Shown here: in pieces, positions 33,505 to 45,439 of the stretch
How the letters are laid out: each line of letters opens with the position of its first letter
Position numbering within the stretch: the first letter of the stretch is position 1
Source: Jacaranda mimosifolia
Taxonomy: Eukaryota; Streptophyta; Magnoliopsida; Lamiales; Bignoniaceae
Reading direction: 5' to 3'
Length of the DNA stretch: 64,000 bases
NCBI GenBank assembly: GCA_018894105.1
Contig: CM032128.1
Location: 20,379,001-20,443,000, forward strand
Position numbers and translations under genes: made by a program
Notes under the pieces: model-generated
What the model saw: the letters and a program-made list of their open reading frames with translations, nothing else
The model's database searches: none
What the model was told of the DNA's origin: nothing

Positions 33505-33960
33505 AAGTAATTGCGGTAAAAATTTAGCAGTGATAAGAATTTTGCGATGGTTTTATCCAACCACCACTAAATAATAACTAACGGTAGTTTAGAACACCAC
33601 TGCAAATAATTACGGGGTTTAGAATCAAAACAATTGCAAAATGAATATTAACAGTAGTTAAGATGTGATTACCAAAAGTGTTGTGAAAAGTAACATCCCT
33701 GTAGTAGTTATGCATTAAAGCGCCACTACTTGAATAACTTTCATGAAAATTTTCCATAAACTAATGCTAAAAGAACTATTTAGTGGTGGTTACTAAAGAA
33801 CCATTACTAAAAGAAAAATATCCCTTAACAATGTCGTGTATTGAATTATTTAGTGGCGTTTTTTAGAGTCGCTGCTAAAGAAAAATCTCCCTTAATTAAT
33901 GCTAAAAAAATCTCCTTTAATTAATTCTTTCTACCATTTCCTACTTTAAAAATGAGTTTT
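33505..33960. repeat. CACTA-like subterminal repeat cluster
   Basis: Short motifs recur in both orientations: CCACTAAAT, TTTAGCAGTGAT, GCGCCACTACTTG, TTTAGTGGTGGTTACTAAAG, TTTAGTGGCG and GTCGCTGCTAAAGAAA. Dense TTTAGYGGYG/CGCCACTAAA words are typical of CACTA subterminal regions. No transposase lies next to it in the window, so it may be a terminal fragment or a non-autonomous element. Confidence 0.5.
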
Positions 33961-36029
33961 CAATTCTTAAAAAGAAGAAATCCCTTTCTCAAAATTTCCA
34001 CATTCGATTAATATATCCTTCTCCACCTTTCCACCATCATTGTTTGATTTGTTAAAGCTTTGGCATCGTGATACATTCAAGATCATAAAACTTCTTTGCT
34101 CGGCTTTTCGATTTTGGGCGCCATGATGTATTCAAGGTCATAGGGTTTTGCTTTTTGTAGGTAAGTGGATTTTTGGCTTCTTTTGTTAATTTTGAACAAA
34201 CTTTTTTTTTTTTAAATGTATTTCCTCACTTTCAATTGGAATTTGGATGGATTGGTGTTCTTCCTCTATGCCTGCAACACTAAAATATTAAACAATGAAT
34301 AAAGAAAGGCATGAGCGAAAGCTTATCGGTCAGTGATTGTGAAACCCTAATTCTTGACTCGAAAGGACACCAAAAGCCTCTAACTTTTCATCCATTGGAA
34401 TAGATAGAGAGGTAGGGCAAAGCTTTTGATTTTTTTATGTTGTCAAATAATTGAATAATGGCTTTTTATGTTATTAAAGGTTTGAATAATGAAATTATTT
34501 TCAAATAAGTCAATTTATTTGGAACCCTATAGATCCACCTTTTTCCTATTCAAAGATCAACCCCCTAGCTTTGTGTTTTCAAACAAACCTATTAAGGGAT
34601 AAGAATTTATGGAATTGATGCCCTAATATGATTTCCCCCAATTTGATGAAACCACAACATGTTCCTACTTCTTGAAATTGTGGTACACCACATTGGCTAG
34701 GTTTGTAAATATTATTTGCAATCTAGTTTTTTCATCTTGTTGTTATGCTAGTTTTTCATAGATTTTGTTCTTGGTTCAAAAAGATTACTCCCTTGGATGC
34801 TATTATTGTATAGCCTGCTCATCATCCTAGAATTAGTTTACTAAAATTAAGTTTCCAAATTTCAAAATATCTTTATATACTTAGTTGTACTTTCTTTTTT
34901 CGACATATATTAATATAAGCTTGCTACTATAAAGAGCATGCCTTATAGGAATATTTGACCTGGCAAAACTTAGACAAGTATGTCAAATGATAAAAATAAA
35001 ATGATTTATACTTATTAAAATGTTCATTAGCTTCTAAGATGTAGTGGTTTAAGTCTTATTAGTTTGAAATATTTTTATGCCAGGAATTGAGTTTCTAATA
35101 CAACATAGCACACAGGATATCATAGAGATTATAAGTGGTTCTTAGAGAAATATTGAAAATGAGAAATACTTTTAAGTAGTTACTAGACATAACACAAAAA
35201 ATCACATGGGAATAATAGTATAGGCAAACAAATAAAGTAAGAATAAAAAAAAGTGAACACAAAAAAAGATACATGGTAATTATGTTATGGATGAATTAAG
35301 AATCCACTCCAACTTCCTTTTTCCTAAGATTCCATGGGATTCCCCTATTCGATTCTATATAATTTGGTCTTTCTCATATAATTCAACAATAATTTTGGAA
35401 GATTTTTAGGTTTTTGAAAAAAATATTTTAGATGATTTGTTCAAAATTTGTCCAAATTTTATATTGCTCTGCATACAAGATCTTGAAGTTAATGTACAAT
35501 TTTTTGTTAATTTTTCTAGGTAATTATGGAGAAGGCAGAAGGGAAATGTTCCCAACAATGAAAAAAAAAGTAAGTATTGGCTATAAAACATTGATTTGCA
35601 CTGAATTGACAATCTATTATAATATCTTCTGTGTTGTAGAATACTAAGAATGTTCATAAATGTTATTTGTTGATGATCTTTGACATAAATTGTACTTATT
35701 CGGCGGATTTGAAAATTCATCTATCATGAAATGAGATTGTTTATATTGAGATGATGGAATTTTAAGTTGATCAGGATGTAGTGGTTAAGTTAGAAATTGG
35801 ATGTTCTTATTTTGATGGTCACGGAATTAAAACTTTAGTCTTTACTCAAGAAATATCTTTGTTAATGTGTATAAACTATTATTATACATACACTCTAGAA
35901 ATAATTTATAGTTCAAGTTATTATCAAGTTTGCTAATAGAAATTCATCACAAACTAAATACACTTAATTTATAGCAATATCTAAGTCTTCTTTAGTAGCT
36001 TTAAAATACATGCACATATTTATATTTCT
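33961..36029. other. Unassigned AT-rich stretch
   Basis: GTAGGTAAGT near 34158 and CTAGGTAATT near 35516 look like splice sites, but I could not build a reading frame around them. Open frames (35406-35720 minus, 35432-35647 plus) overlap each other and have low-complexity translations. No recognised domain. Confidence 0.35.
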
Positions 36030-36365
36030 TGTTATGAAGATAGTCAGGAAAATTAAAAAAGTAAAATAAAATATATAAATTTATGTAGTTCACCCAATTA
36101 GAGCTTTGTCCATGAGTGAGGAGAAAAGGTTTTGTTACTAAACTAAAAAAGGTAAATTTAGTAGATTTCAAAGTATCTATATGAGTTTCTCTCAATTGGG
36201 TTCTTTCAAATGATCAAAGAACACTCCTATTCATAGGAAAAAAAATAAATGGGTAAGAACCGAAACTAAGTCCACATCAAACTAGATCTTCGAGGATCAA
36301 ATCTAATCTCAACCAACATGGGATACCAATTTCCAAACTTAAGACTTTTGAGATCCAACATAACA
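36030..36365 (-). repeat. Tork-like 3' LTR
   Basis: Plus-strand TGTTATGAAGATAG...CCAACATAACA. Shared with the right LTR are GTGAGGAGAA, TATGAGTTTCTCTCAATTGG and CTCC(T/A)...CATAGGAAAAAAAA. The polypurine-like AGATGGAGATT (minus strand, 36376-36366) abuts it. Confidence 0.82.
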
Positions 36366-36829
36366 AATCTCCATCTTCGCTCAAGAGTCCAAGTTAGTAG
36401 ATGAAACACCTTTTCAAACAAGACATATTGAGTAATCTGTTTCTCCCCCTCTCAACATGGCTCTAAGGGGATCAAGCACAACCACAAACTCATACCAAGT
36501 CTGTGTAATGCTTGAACTTGTAAAAGAAAACCTTAGTCATCATATTCATAGAATTATCCTATCACCTTTGCAATAGCTACTTCACTATTGGATATAGAGT
36601 CAAGAATAAAATGGTACCGAATATCAATATGTTTAGTTCTCTCATGAAACATTTAATTCTGAGTTAGGTGGATTGTACTCTGCCTATCACAAAAACTGGT
36701 AGCTGTGTCCATCTTAAGTCTAAAACTCTAAACTAAATCCCTCAACAATGGTGCTTCATTCTTATCTCAACAACTACAACATACGATGTTTCTATAATCG
36801 ATAAAGCAATAATAGACTATAGAACCGCC

Positions 36830-37570
36830 TTCTAACTAATGGCATCCCCAAACAAAGCAAAAACATATCTAATAAAGAAATGTCTTTTATCCAAGTCCCC
36901 AGCAAAATCTGAATCCACATAGGTAATAACTCTATCTCTTCCTGCACTGTCAAATAGAAGCCCAAAGTGTGTAGTACCTTTCAAGTCCCTCAAAATCCAC
37001 TTGATGATTTGCCCATATTCCTTTCTTGGATGAGCTATATACTGACTCACCAAGCTATGAGCATGTGCAATTTCTAGCCTAGTGCACACTAAGATACTAT
37101 ATCAAACTTCCAACTGCATTATAATATAAACTGCAAGACATGTATTTCTCTTCCTCATCAGACTGTGGTGAGAAATAAGTTGATTGCTTAACATTGTGAG
37201 TCGGTGTGAGTAGGATGCTCACAGGTTTGGCATCATGCATCCCAAACCTCTCAAGAACATTATCAAAAATAGTGCCTCTAAGATAAGAGAAATTACCCTA
37301 CATAAAAGTCGTGCCTTATCTCCATACGTTGGATTTTCCTAGCATTATCCAATTCTTTCATCTCAAACTCACTACTTAATTGAGTCTTCAACTTATTTAC
37401 ACTAGATATACTCTTCGCGGCAATGAACATATCATCCCCATATATGAATAAGTAGATGAATGAACTATCACTTAATCTCCTATAATATACGAAAGAATCA
37501 TACTCACATCTGACATACCCAATAATGGTCATGAAAGATTGAAACTGCTTGAACTACTATCTAAGAGACT
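36830..37570 (-). pseudogene. Tork-like reverse transcriptase and RNase H remnant
   Basis: RT palm at 37532-37293: YDSFVYYRRLSDSSFIYLFIYGDDMFIAAKS. The catalytic YVDD is YGDD (37431-37442 on the plus strand); both Asp remain but Val is Gly. It continues KLKTQLSSEFEMKELDNARKI. RNase H at 37089-36832: MCTRLEIAHAHSLVSQYIAHP, then WILRDLKGTTHFGL and YVDSDFAGDLDKR, the last carrying a conserved catalytic Asp. The two blocks are open for 79 and 85 codons, but the segment between is broken. Confidence 0.88.
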
Positions 37571-39275
37571 GCTTCAACCCATATTATAAAGATTTCTTCC
37601 AAACATACATGATCATCCTTTCTTTCGACAACAAAACCCTCTAAAGCCTTGTACGTCATGCCATCAACACCAGCTGATCCCTGCTTTTTCTTAAACACCC
37701 ATTTTAGCAAACTAACTTCTTATCCTTTGAAACCATCACTAACATCTAAGTGTTATTCTTGTGTAGTGATTCAATTTCCTCTGCTATAGCACCAACCCAC
37801 TCTGCACACTCATTGCAAGATGTGGCATTAAAAAATGAGATTGGCTTATCAAACATTATGTCCTTAGCATAGGGAGTGTATATGCCACCAAATTACAAAT
37901 TAGCCTCTACATATTTGGATGATGGTCAAATTTATCTCCTCACCTTATTTCTTGCAATAGAGTGTGTCTTAACTATTGTGGGAAACTGGTCATCTCGAGA
38001 ATCCTTATGCAATGTGGAAGGAGTAACTTGTATCTCCGACTCCATCTTTTTGGTTGATCTTTATGTAACTAAATCAACATAGACTATATTATGCCCTTTT
38101 GGATTAATCATTCCAGACTCAACAAAAACAACATCTCTATTGATAATGACCATACATGTTTTTGAACAGTAGATGCTAAAACCCTTGACACTCGTAATAT
38201 ATCTAAGGAATATACATTTCTTTAACTTAAGCTATAACTTTTCATCACTTACATGAGCACATGTTGGACAACTAAATATTTTGAGTCTAAAACAATTAGG
38301 AGCATTACCAAACTATATCTCCTCCAAAGTTTTTAACTCAATGGCCATAGGTGGAGATCGGTTTACCAGATCGAATGCTGTAGAAACTACTTATGCCTAA
38401 AAATCCCTAGACAATCTAACATTTGCGAGCATACAAGAAGCTCTCTTTATTAGAGTTTCATTCATCCCATTAACCATGTCCTTCTGCAAAGGTGTCCTAA
38501 TTATTATGTGTTGTCTTACAATACCCACCTTTCTATTATACTGTTTGAACTCACCAGAGGAAAACCCCAAACCACCATTAGTGCGAAAATACCTTATCTA
38601 TCTTCTAGTCTATTTTAAATAATTGTCCTCTACTATTTGAAAGTGGCAAAGCCTTCACTCTTCTACATTGGGAAATGTTCCCAAACCTTCCCATAGAAAT
38701 CTTCAATAGAAGTTAACATATACCTTGCACCACCTTTCTATGGTACCTGAGATTGACCCCAAAGATTGGGATGCATGTAATATAATGTCCAATTAGTTTG
38801 GTTACCACACTTGCTAAAACTAGTCTATTTCTGCTTCTCAAAAACATAATGTTCATGAAAATCCAACTCACTAGTGCTCTATCCACACAGCGAGCCCCAT
38901 ATTTGCAAAAAAATTAGTCTCCATTGGCTCATATACCCTAGCCATATATACCATAACTTTGTGATATTTGAGTATGATATCAACAATAATGAAAATATAG
39001 CTCCACTTGAAGTTGTAAACTCCTGCAAAATGTACAAATTTTCGTTAATTTTCTTACACCTCATCACAACCAAGCAACCTTTGAAGACTTGCAAGGAATC
39101 ATCTGAGCTAGTAAACGTATACCCGAGGGAATCAAGGATACCCATGGATATAAGGTTTTTCTTCAAATTTGAGATATGTCTCACTATCAAAGTCTCGGCC
39201 ACATCGTTGTGCATCCTGATTCTGATTGTTCCATTCCCTACAATCTTGCAAGGTGTGTCGTTGCCCATGAGAACT
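37571..39275 (-). pseudogene. Tork-like integrase region remnant
   Basis: The pre-integrase segment is open at 39268-38879: ...CKIVGNGTIRIRMHNDVAETLIV, LKKNLISMGILDSLGYTF, then a degraded LGYMSQ (usually RLGHMSE). Further down, about 38500-38340 reads MNETLIKRASCMLANVRLSRDF, the usual MN.TL.E.ARCML.NA.L...FW. About 38280-38060 gives the CFRLKIFSCPTCAHVSDEKL-type and MINPKGHNIVYVDLVT-type blocks. Many stops; the catalytic triad could not be confirmed. Confidence 0.8.
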
Positions 39276-39299
39276 ACTCAACTTCCATGCTTGTAAGTG

Positions 39300-40140
39300 C
39301 TAGTGGGATATATGAGGAATGACGTTAGATATCCATGATCCAAATATCATTTGGTCTCAAACTATTAGAACTAAGTAGCATAAGACTGATGTCAGTATCA
39401 GTCTCTACTATATTGGCTTTAGCAACTTTACCCTTTTTCTTCTTTTCAAGCTCATTTTTTAGTTTCCAGCACGCTGCCTTCATGTGTCTCAATTTCCTAC
39501 AATGATGACACTAGATTTTCTTCTTATTTTATGATTTATCTCTCCTTGACAAATGTAATCTCATCATGTATTAAGTACTTGCTCAATAATGCTTCCTGCA
39601 CATCCTTTAACAAAATTATATCTCGATCATGTAATATTGTTTCTTGAAAATTAGAATAAACAAGAGGCAATGAACACAACAATAATAGAGCCAAATCTTC
39701 ATCATCATATTTTACTTCTAGATTTTCTAAATTTATAAGTAGGGTTTTGAATATATCAATATGGAATGAATAGAGGTACCTTTTACAATCTTGTAGGAAT
39801 ATAATTGTTGCTTTAACATAACTTGTTCGTCAAGTACTTTTTCATGCAAATCTATTTCTATTCGCGCCACAAACTTGCAACATCCTCCTTTTTTCAGAAT
39901 ATTCTATGGGATCTCATTCGAAAGATTCAACTAAATCTGTGCAACAACCTTCTTGTATAGTCTGTCTTTCTTCTAATCCGACCAAGTTGCAAGCATTCTT
40001 CCTTCTTTAAAAGGGCATCTTATGAATCCATTTGTTTCAATACGGCAACCATCCTCATTTTGCCACATAGAGAAACTAGTCTTCCTATCCAATTTCTCAA
40101 TCTTGTGTTTCACAAACACCATCCTCAATGTCAGATCCAA
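39300..40140 (-). pseudogene. Tork-like gag remnant with intact zinc knuckle
   Basis: Near 39515-39440 on the minus strand a complete nucleocapsid knuckle reads CHHCRKLRHMKAAC, fitting Cx2Cx4Hx4C, followed by a basic KLKNELEKKKKGK. The protease that should follow has a degraded DIWIMDI-type start near 39340. The N-terminal half contains stops. Confidence 0.75.
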
Positions 40141-40147
40141 TTTCTGG

Positions 40148-40160
40148 GGCTTTAATATCA
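40148..40160 (-). other. Tork-like primer-binding site, degenerate
   Basis: Minus strand TGATATTAAAGCC, against the usual TGGTATCAGAGCC (10 of 13). It starts three bases after the LTR end. Confidence 0.65.
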
Positions 40161-40163
40161 GTT

Positions 40164-40467
40164 TGTTATATAGAGATGGAACCAAAAAAATTAAAGAAGC
40201 AAAATAAAAAAAACATAGATTTACGTGGTTCACTCAATTAGTGCTATGTCTATAGGTGAGGAGAAGAGATTTTATTGCTAAACTAAAGGAGTTAGAACTA
40301 GAATATTTTAGAGTATCTTTATGAGTTTCTCTCAATTGGTTTCACAGGAATGATTAAAAATACTCCATAGGAAAAAAAAGAAAAAAAAAGGACAGGACCA
40401 AAACTGAGTCCTAGTCAAATTAGGGTACCAAATTCCAACTAACATAAAACTTTTGAAATGCAAAACA
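40164..40467 (-). repeat. Tork-like 5' LTR
   Basis: Plus-strand TGTTATATAGAG...ATGCAAAACA, homologous to 36030-36365. Confidence 0.82.
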
Positions 40468-41597
40468 AGATCTCTAATAAGGAGAAATCTCCAAATCCGA
40501 AAAGGATTCTCTATATGAGCAGTAAAATGTATGAGTCAATAGTTGAAAACCCAACTATCGCATTTACTTAAAATCTCAATAGGAAAGCAACAAATGCCTT
40601 TGTCAGTCAAAAGTTTACCAAAAGAAAATTTATAAGCAGCAACAGCCTGTCAGAAGTAGAACAAAAGTATTTCTTTACCATTTATACTAAACTGAAAGTT
40701 GTGGTGAAGCATATTGTCTTTCGAAATCAAAAAGAAATGACCAAAAGATGGCAACAAAAGAATCAATTATTCTAAAACCATTGGAACTATGTAATTGCTC
40801 TGGGATTTCATTATTTGTAAGACTCAGAAATACTATTAATATCAAAAGGCATTCATGTACTCTAGAAATAATTTATATAAACTATACATTATAATTTTAG
40901 AAATCTTTATTAAAGTATTTTAGAGAAATCCTAATTATCATCATACACATCTATATATCAATTATCTTATACTTTTACATAGATTTTAATCCATATTCAA
41001 ACTATTACATCATAAATATATATATATATATACACACACACGTATATCTTCAGATCATTATATTTATATAATATATGTTCTCTAATCAATATATTAATAT
41101 AACAATACAAATTTAGTACAACAGTATAACAAAAACATACACAAAAAAGGTATGAGGTTGAGTAGGTGGATTAGAACAACTAAAACAATTGACACAAGAA
41201 CAATAATGTTAATTCAGATTTTCCAAAATGCTGTTCCAGTTCAAGCTCAAAGCTGCTGATATTTGATATGCATAAACACTATTGTATAGCCTGTGTTTGC
41301 TGAGCTTTTTTCCAAAGCTAAAGCATCTTGCATATAATAGGGTAGAGAAAAGCTTGTAAACTCTAGAAATAATGCACTCTGATGCGGGTTGTTAATGTAG
41401 TATAGTGAACTTATAGTGGAATTAGTTCATCAACCAATTCGGCAAGCTGGTTGGGGTTGAGACCAAGAAATTAGCATGGAAGAAATTGGGTTTCTAATGG
41501 GGTTTAGATGAGAGGTTGCATTGTATAAGCATAGTCGAATCAAAGAAGCTGATTGCAAGTTCTTCAGTTAATTTGGCAATAATATGTATGAACTGAG
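40468..41597. other. Unassigned stretch, possible gene-flank DNA
   Basis: AT-rich with a TA/CA microsatellite near 41017-41045. No domain recognised on either strand. Confidence 0.4.
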
Positions 41598-41675
41598 ATG
41601 CCCTCAATATACTCATTTTCTACAATTGAAAACTCCAGGACTGATTCTGATTTGATTCTGTTTCGTCTCTTGCAG

Positions 41676-41726
41676 AGAAGTCCTAAAGTTGTTGATCGTT
41701 GGTCTCCAAGAAGTCCTACAATTAAG
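41676..41726 (+). pseudogene. Possible exon of an ICR/RIP-like host gene
   Basis: A splice-acceptor-like CTCTTGCAG is followed by 51 bases encoding RSPKVVDRWSPRSPTIK and then by GTATAT, a plausible donor. The R-SPKV--RRSPRSP wording is characteristic of the N-terminal part of plant interactor of constitutive active ROPs (ICR/RIP) proteins, where it precedes a long coiled coil. The in-frame upstream sequence also carries SRTDSD, reminiscent of the (S/T)xSDS stretch that precedes it. No coiled-coil exon was found downstream within the window, and one residue of the RRSPRSP core is Trp. It could be a relic or transposon-captured fragment; chance similarity is not excluded. Confidence 0.35.
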
Positions 41727-41789
41727 GTATATATGTCGGCAATCTTAATTTTAGAAAGTTACAATATAACAAACTCCAATTTGATATGA

Positions 41790-43196
41790 AGAGAACTCGT
41801 TTAGTGTCTATTTATTGTATTCTTTAGGGATATCTATTATACGGCAGTTACTATTGGAGTTTATGCTGTTTTCATTGGTTGATATTCTTTTGCTGACATG
41901 TGAGCAATGTGTTATAGATTTGTTTGAGCATATATGTAGCCTCTCTTAAGCTATGTCGTTATATTTTTACATACTCGTCCTTGCCTTTTTAAGTATTGTA
42001 ATTGTAAACCTCTTGAAAGGGATTGACAGTCTGGATTCTAGATACAATACAGAATTCAAGAACTTAGGTAGACTATTAATCAAATTGATGGTGAAAAATA
42101 AAATCTGTCCCCTACAATTCAAGAAATGAGGTTTTTGTTCCAGTTTGAGTTTTTAGTATTGGACATACTAATTTATATCAGAGAAACCTTCCTTGATGAG
42201 AACTTTCATTGGAGAATTGGGACAACTATAAGTACTGGAATGCAAGACGATTATCCTTCCTCTAATTCTCCTAGTGGATGTAGGCTTCGTTTATATAATT
42301 TGGAAACTGAATGATGCTCTTTAATGAGAAAGTTACTCAAGAAAGTAAATAAAAGAGGACAAAACGAATTGTGCTATCTTGGTGTTGCGCGACTGAGCAA
42401 ATGCTAAGGTACTGATTAAAACATATATCAATGTCTATATCCAATGTATATGTATATATAAATATATCAGTATTATAAAAGACAAAATTTATTATTTGAA
42501 GAACTGCAAAACTTAAGTATTAACTTCGTTTTGGTAGAAATTTTGAAAGACCAACCTAATAAAGGGAGAAGAAACTATTAGATAACGAAGACTAGCTTTT
42601 TGTGCATTGATGGAGCTTTCCTGCCTCAGTCCCATTGGTAATGTTTGGTTGTTTTGTATGTTTTGTATTGTGTGTTTTGGGAGAATTAATTTTGGGAGTG
42701 GGGTTGGACAATGTGAAAGTTGTGTTGGGGAATGTGATGTATATTTATTTATGTGTTGGAGAGTATTGGTACGTTTGATTATATTTTGGAAGGAGATAAT
42801 TTTTACTGTAGCGATCAAATTAAATTTTTTTTTTGTTGGCTTTTTTTGGGTAAAAATGGAATTAAGTAATATTTTTATTGTAAGAATAATAATAAAATAA
42901 ATATAATATGTATATATATATATATATGTATATGTGATGAAAGAGTTCCAATGAGACAATTTGCCAAAATCAAGAGCTTGAGGGAACGGAAAAAATGAGA
43001 GGGGTTTCAGGCATTGACCCATTTGATGGGCGGTGTTTTGGGGAATTCCTTAACCCCCATTTTAGAGGCAAAGTAGGGGGATGTTTGGTTGCATTTTGGC
43101 AGAACAAATGCAACCAAATATAGCCATACTTCTCTTTGAATTTGAAATAGTAAGCACACTCCACCGCCCTATTTTCCATGATTAGATTGAAGGAAA
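41790..43196. other. Unassigned stretch with TA microsatellite
   Basis: A (TA)n tract lies at about 42909-42930. G-rich patches with ATGTTTGGTTG occur at about 42642 and 43082. Open frames at 42513-43022 (minus) and 42607-42900 (plus) overlap in opposite directions and show no domain. I see no gene I can support. Confidence 0.4.
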
Positions 43197-43565
43197 ATTT
43201 TCTATTTTCTAATTAAAATATGATTCTAATCTTTATTTCTAAAATGCAATTATAATTTATAATCATAATTTATAATTTAAATTCTTAAATATTTATAATT
43301 TTCTAATCTCTAGTTTTTAATTTATAATTCCAATTTATAGTTTATAATAACAATCTCTATTTCTTATTTCTAATTACTAACTTCTAATTTGAACTTTAAT
43401 TTCTATTTTTAAGTTCTATTTCTAATGCATGTAAAATTCTAAGTTTAATTTGAAATTTCTAACCATGTGTACCTTTGAATTTCTAATTCTAATTGTAATT
43501 TTAAATTTGTAATTAAATTGTAATTTCAATTTCTAAAAAATTATGTTTTTAATTTTATTATTTAA
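43197..43565. repeat. TTCTAATTT-rich simple-sequence block
   Basis: Variants of AATTTCTAATTT and TTTATAATTT recur for over 350 bases with almost no G or C. The reverse-complement flavour (AAATTAGAAAT) appears at 50050-50240 on the other side of G3. Confidence 0.5.
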
Positions 43566-43881
43566 AAAAAGTCTAGTTTCTGATGGAATTTTTGAAAATG
43601 GAACCTAAAACCCTTTTTGCTTTTACTCTCTTTCCTTGTTCTCCTTTTCTTCCCCTCTTGCATCTCTCTCATCCCCTCGAGCTCTACCTCTAGTACCACC
43701 TCCGGCCCTCTCTTCCTTCACCAACTCCCCCATCCCGTCTCTTTTTCTCTTATCCTCTCTAGCCACCACCTAAAAATATATGTGTATTATATATGTTAAA
43801 TATATATATATATTGTGTGTATATATATATTTTGGGATATATGTATATTTACATTTATACACATGTGATTGTGTATGCATG
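43566..43881. other. CT-rich tract and TA microsatellite
   Basis: About 43610-43770 is pyrimidine-rich (CTCTTTCC, CTTCCCC, CTCTCTC), followed by a TA/TG-rich tract at 43780-43860. An open frame of 60 codons begins at 43617 with a leucine-rich start, but its composition follows the CT bias and I do not call a gene. Confidence 0.45.
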
Positions 43882-44187
43882 TGATGCAACTCAGAAGTGG
43901 AATTAGAATCCATTTTAAAAGTCGATTATGCTCCGAAAACTTGTCATGCGTAGAGTAAGAGCTCAAGATTTTTTAATGAACAATTTTATGTATTCCTTTT
44001 GCTTTAAGAGTTGATATTAATTTATAGTAGGCATGTTCTTGGTAGGCTTTGGTCCACCTGGGTGTAGGGGCTCATCTGATGGGCATAATTAATTAGATGC
44101 ATTGACCTTTTATTTAATTATTATGTCATTAATGGAGCCCTTTTTATTTGATTTTTACCTTTTTTTTTTCTCTTAGATTCTATATCA
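43882..44187 (-). repeat. G3 left LTR
   Basis: Plus-strand TGATGCAACTC...TCTATATCA with TG...CA ends. It aligns with 49559-49863 through AAGA(T/C)TTTTTAATGAA, TTCCTTTTG and TTTTATTTAATT blocks. Confidence 0.7.
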
Positions 44188-44335
44188 TTAAACACCCTTA
44201 CTTTCAATTTAGAAGCTTGATTTTCATATTGAAAGTATATTATAAGTTGAACTTTAATTTTAACCTTACCTGCTTTAATTAATTAATTTTATTAAATCCA
44301 AGTAATATTCATTCATCATTCATATTTTTAGTAAC

Positions 44336-45060
44336 ATGTACCAGGTGCTTGGTCGTCAGGCATCTATAAGCACATAAGCTTTGCTAGGCACTCACAATGT
44401 TTGCCTTTTCGATGGATGTGGTTGTTTGGGTAGCAGTTAGTAATAGGAAAAATATTGTTTTCTTTTTCAATGACTAATAAAATTTTTCCAAGGAGGTTTT
44501 ATGTTTAAAAAATATTTAGTATCTTCAACAGGGCTTCACGCTCTGCGAATAACTTAAACATTTTTCTGTTCTAGTGCCTTATACTCGATGGACCCCTCGG
44601 GATAGCTGACGAAGCTTTAAGCTCTTACAAGTGCTTTAAAAATTTTCATGGAATTTCATATGTCACAAATGTCTCGAATTATTATGTTAAGCTTTGGACT
44701 TTGGTGGTTGCTCCGAATTGTTGTTGAAGTTTGCACTTTCCAAAGGACTTAGAATTTTTCACAAAGTATTGTGCTATGAAGATCTTTTCGGCTTGTTGGT
44801 GGAGCTTTGCGCTCAGTGATCAAGTTATAGTTTTATGCTCTCCTAAGAATTTAGGCAAATTTTGAGGTGTATGAAGTTGCCTTAATGACCAGGATGAGTT
44901 GTCAAGGATATTTTTGCATTTTTGCATCTTGGATGCTCGCATAACAAGCACTTGTGCACCAAGTGGTTTTGTAGTGGGTGTCTCTATAACAGGAAATTTT
45001 GTTGCGGGTAGCTCTGAGGTGGGTATATTTGTAGCAGACATTGCCGCAGAAGATAAGTAG
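44336..45060 (+). pseudogene. G3 extra-ORF region, strongly decayed, with short repeat
   Basis: Four related segments reading like GAGCTTTGCGCTC(T/A) occur at about 44525, 44612, 44728 and 44800, spaced 70-120 bases. They are followed by a plus-strand stretch reading VVGVSITGNFVAGSSEVGIFVADIAAEDK before a stop near 45058. Position matches the extra ORF of G1 and G2, but I could not align the protein, so this is a positional call. Confidence 0.35.
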
Positions 45061-45439
45061 GACTTATATTAAGAGTGGTCTTTTTTTTCTTTTGTTGAGG
45101 ACTATGCTATTTTACTTTTACATTAGTAGTATGTTAGCTAGCTTTCTTTCTGGTTGTTATTATAGGCGAGATATTGGTATACGTATTCGGATGCTTTTGT
45201 AGCTATTGAACCTTGCGGCTTTTAAATATGGAGGTTTGAAAAATTTGGCATTTCTTTCAATACTTAACCATTCGAACAACATTTATTTTTTAATGCTTTT
45301 CTTCAATCTTGTGTATTGCTCGCATGTTGTGGCATGCCCACGCCATTTTTTTTTCTTACTTTTTTGACTTCTTCTCAAGACTTTGCCATAATGAGAAGTA
45401 TAAATTGTGGACTTGACCTTGAGATTTATTTTTTACTAT

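Larger units (their letters stand above)
36030..40467 (-). mobile_element. Tork/Tnt1-like copia element, inactive
   Basis: A 4.4-kb minus-strand element with LTRs at 36030-36365 and 40164-40467, a degenerate methionine-tRNA primer-binding site (40148-40160), and gag, integrase, reverse transcriptase and RNase H remnants in copia order. Gag-pre-integrase and RNase H wording (LKKNLIS(M/L)G, (Y/I)VDSDFAGDLDKR) is typical of the Tork/Tnt1 group. LTR lengths differ (336 and 304 bases) and no matching 5-bp flanks were found (TTTCT left, AGATC right), so a flank may be rearranged. Confidence 0.88.

Noticed and set aside
42513..43022. Minus-strand open frame of 169 codons
   Set aside because: The longest minus-strand frame, but it runs through a TA microsatellite (TYIYIYTYY) and poly-Lys/Asn-rich noise; no domain and an opposing plus frame of 97 codons.
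42642..43100. ATGTTTGGTTG at both ends of a 450-base G-rich segment as MITE termini
   Set aside because: The two occurrences are in the same orientation and no flanking duplication could be found.
43617..43799. Leucine-rich 60-codon frame with signal-peptide-like start
   Set aside because: Translation simply reflects a CT-rich tract; it ends in a TA microsatellite and lacks a downstream coding continuation.
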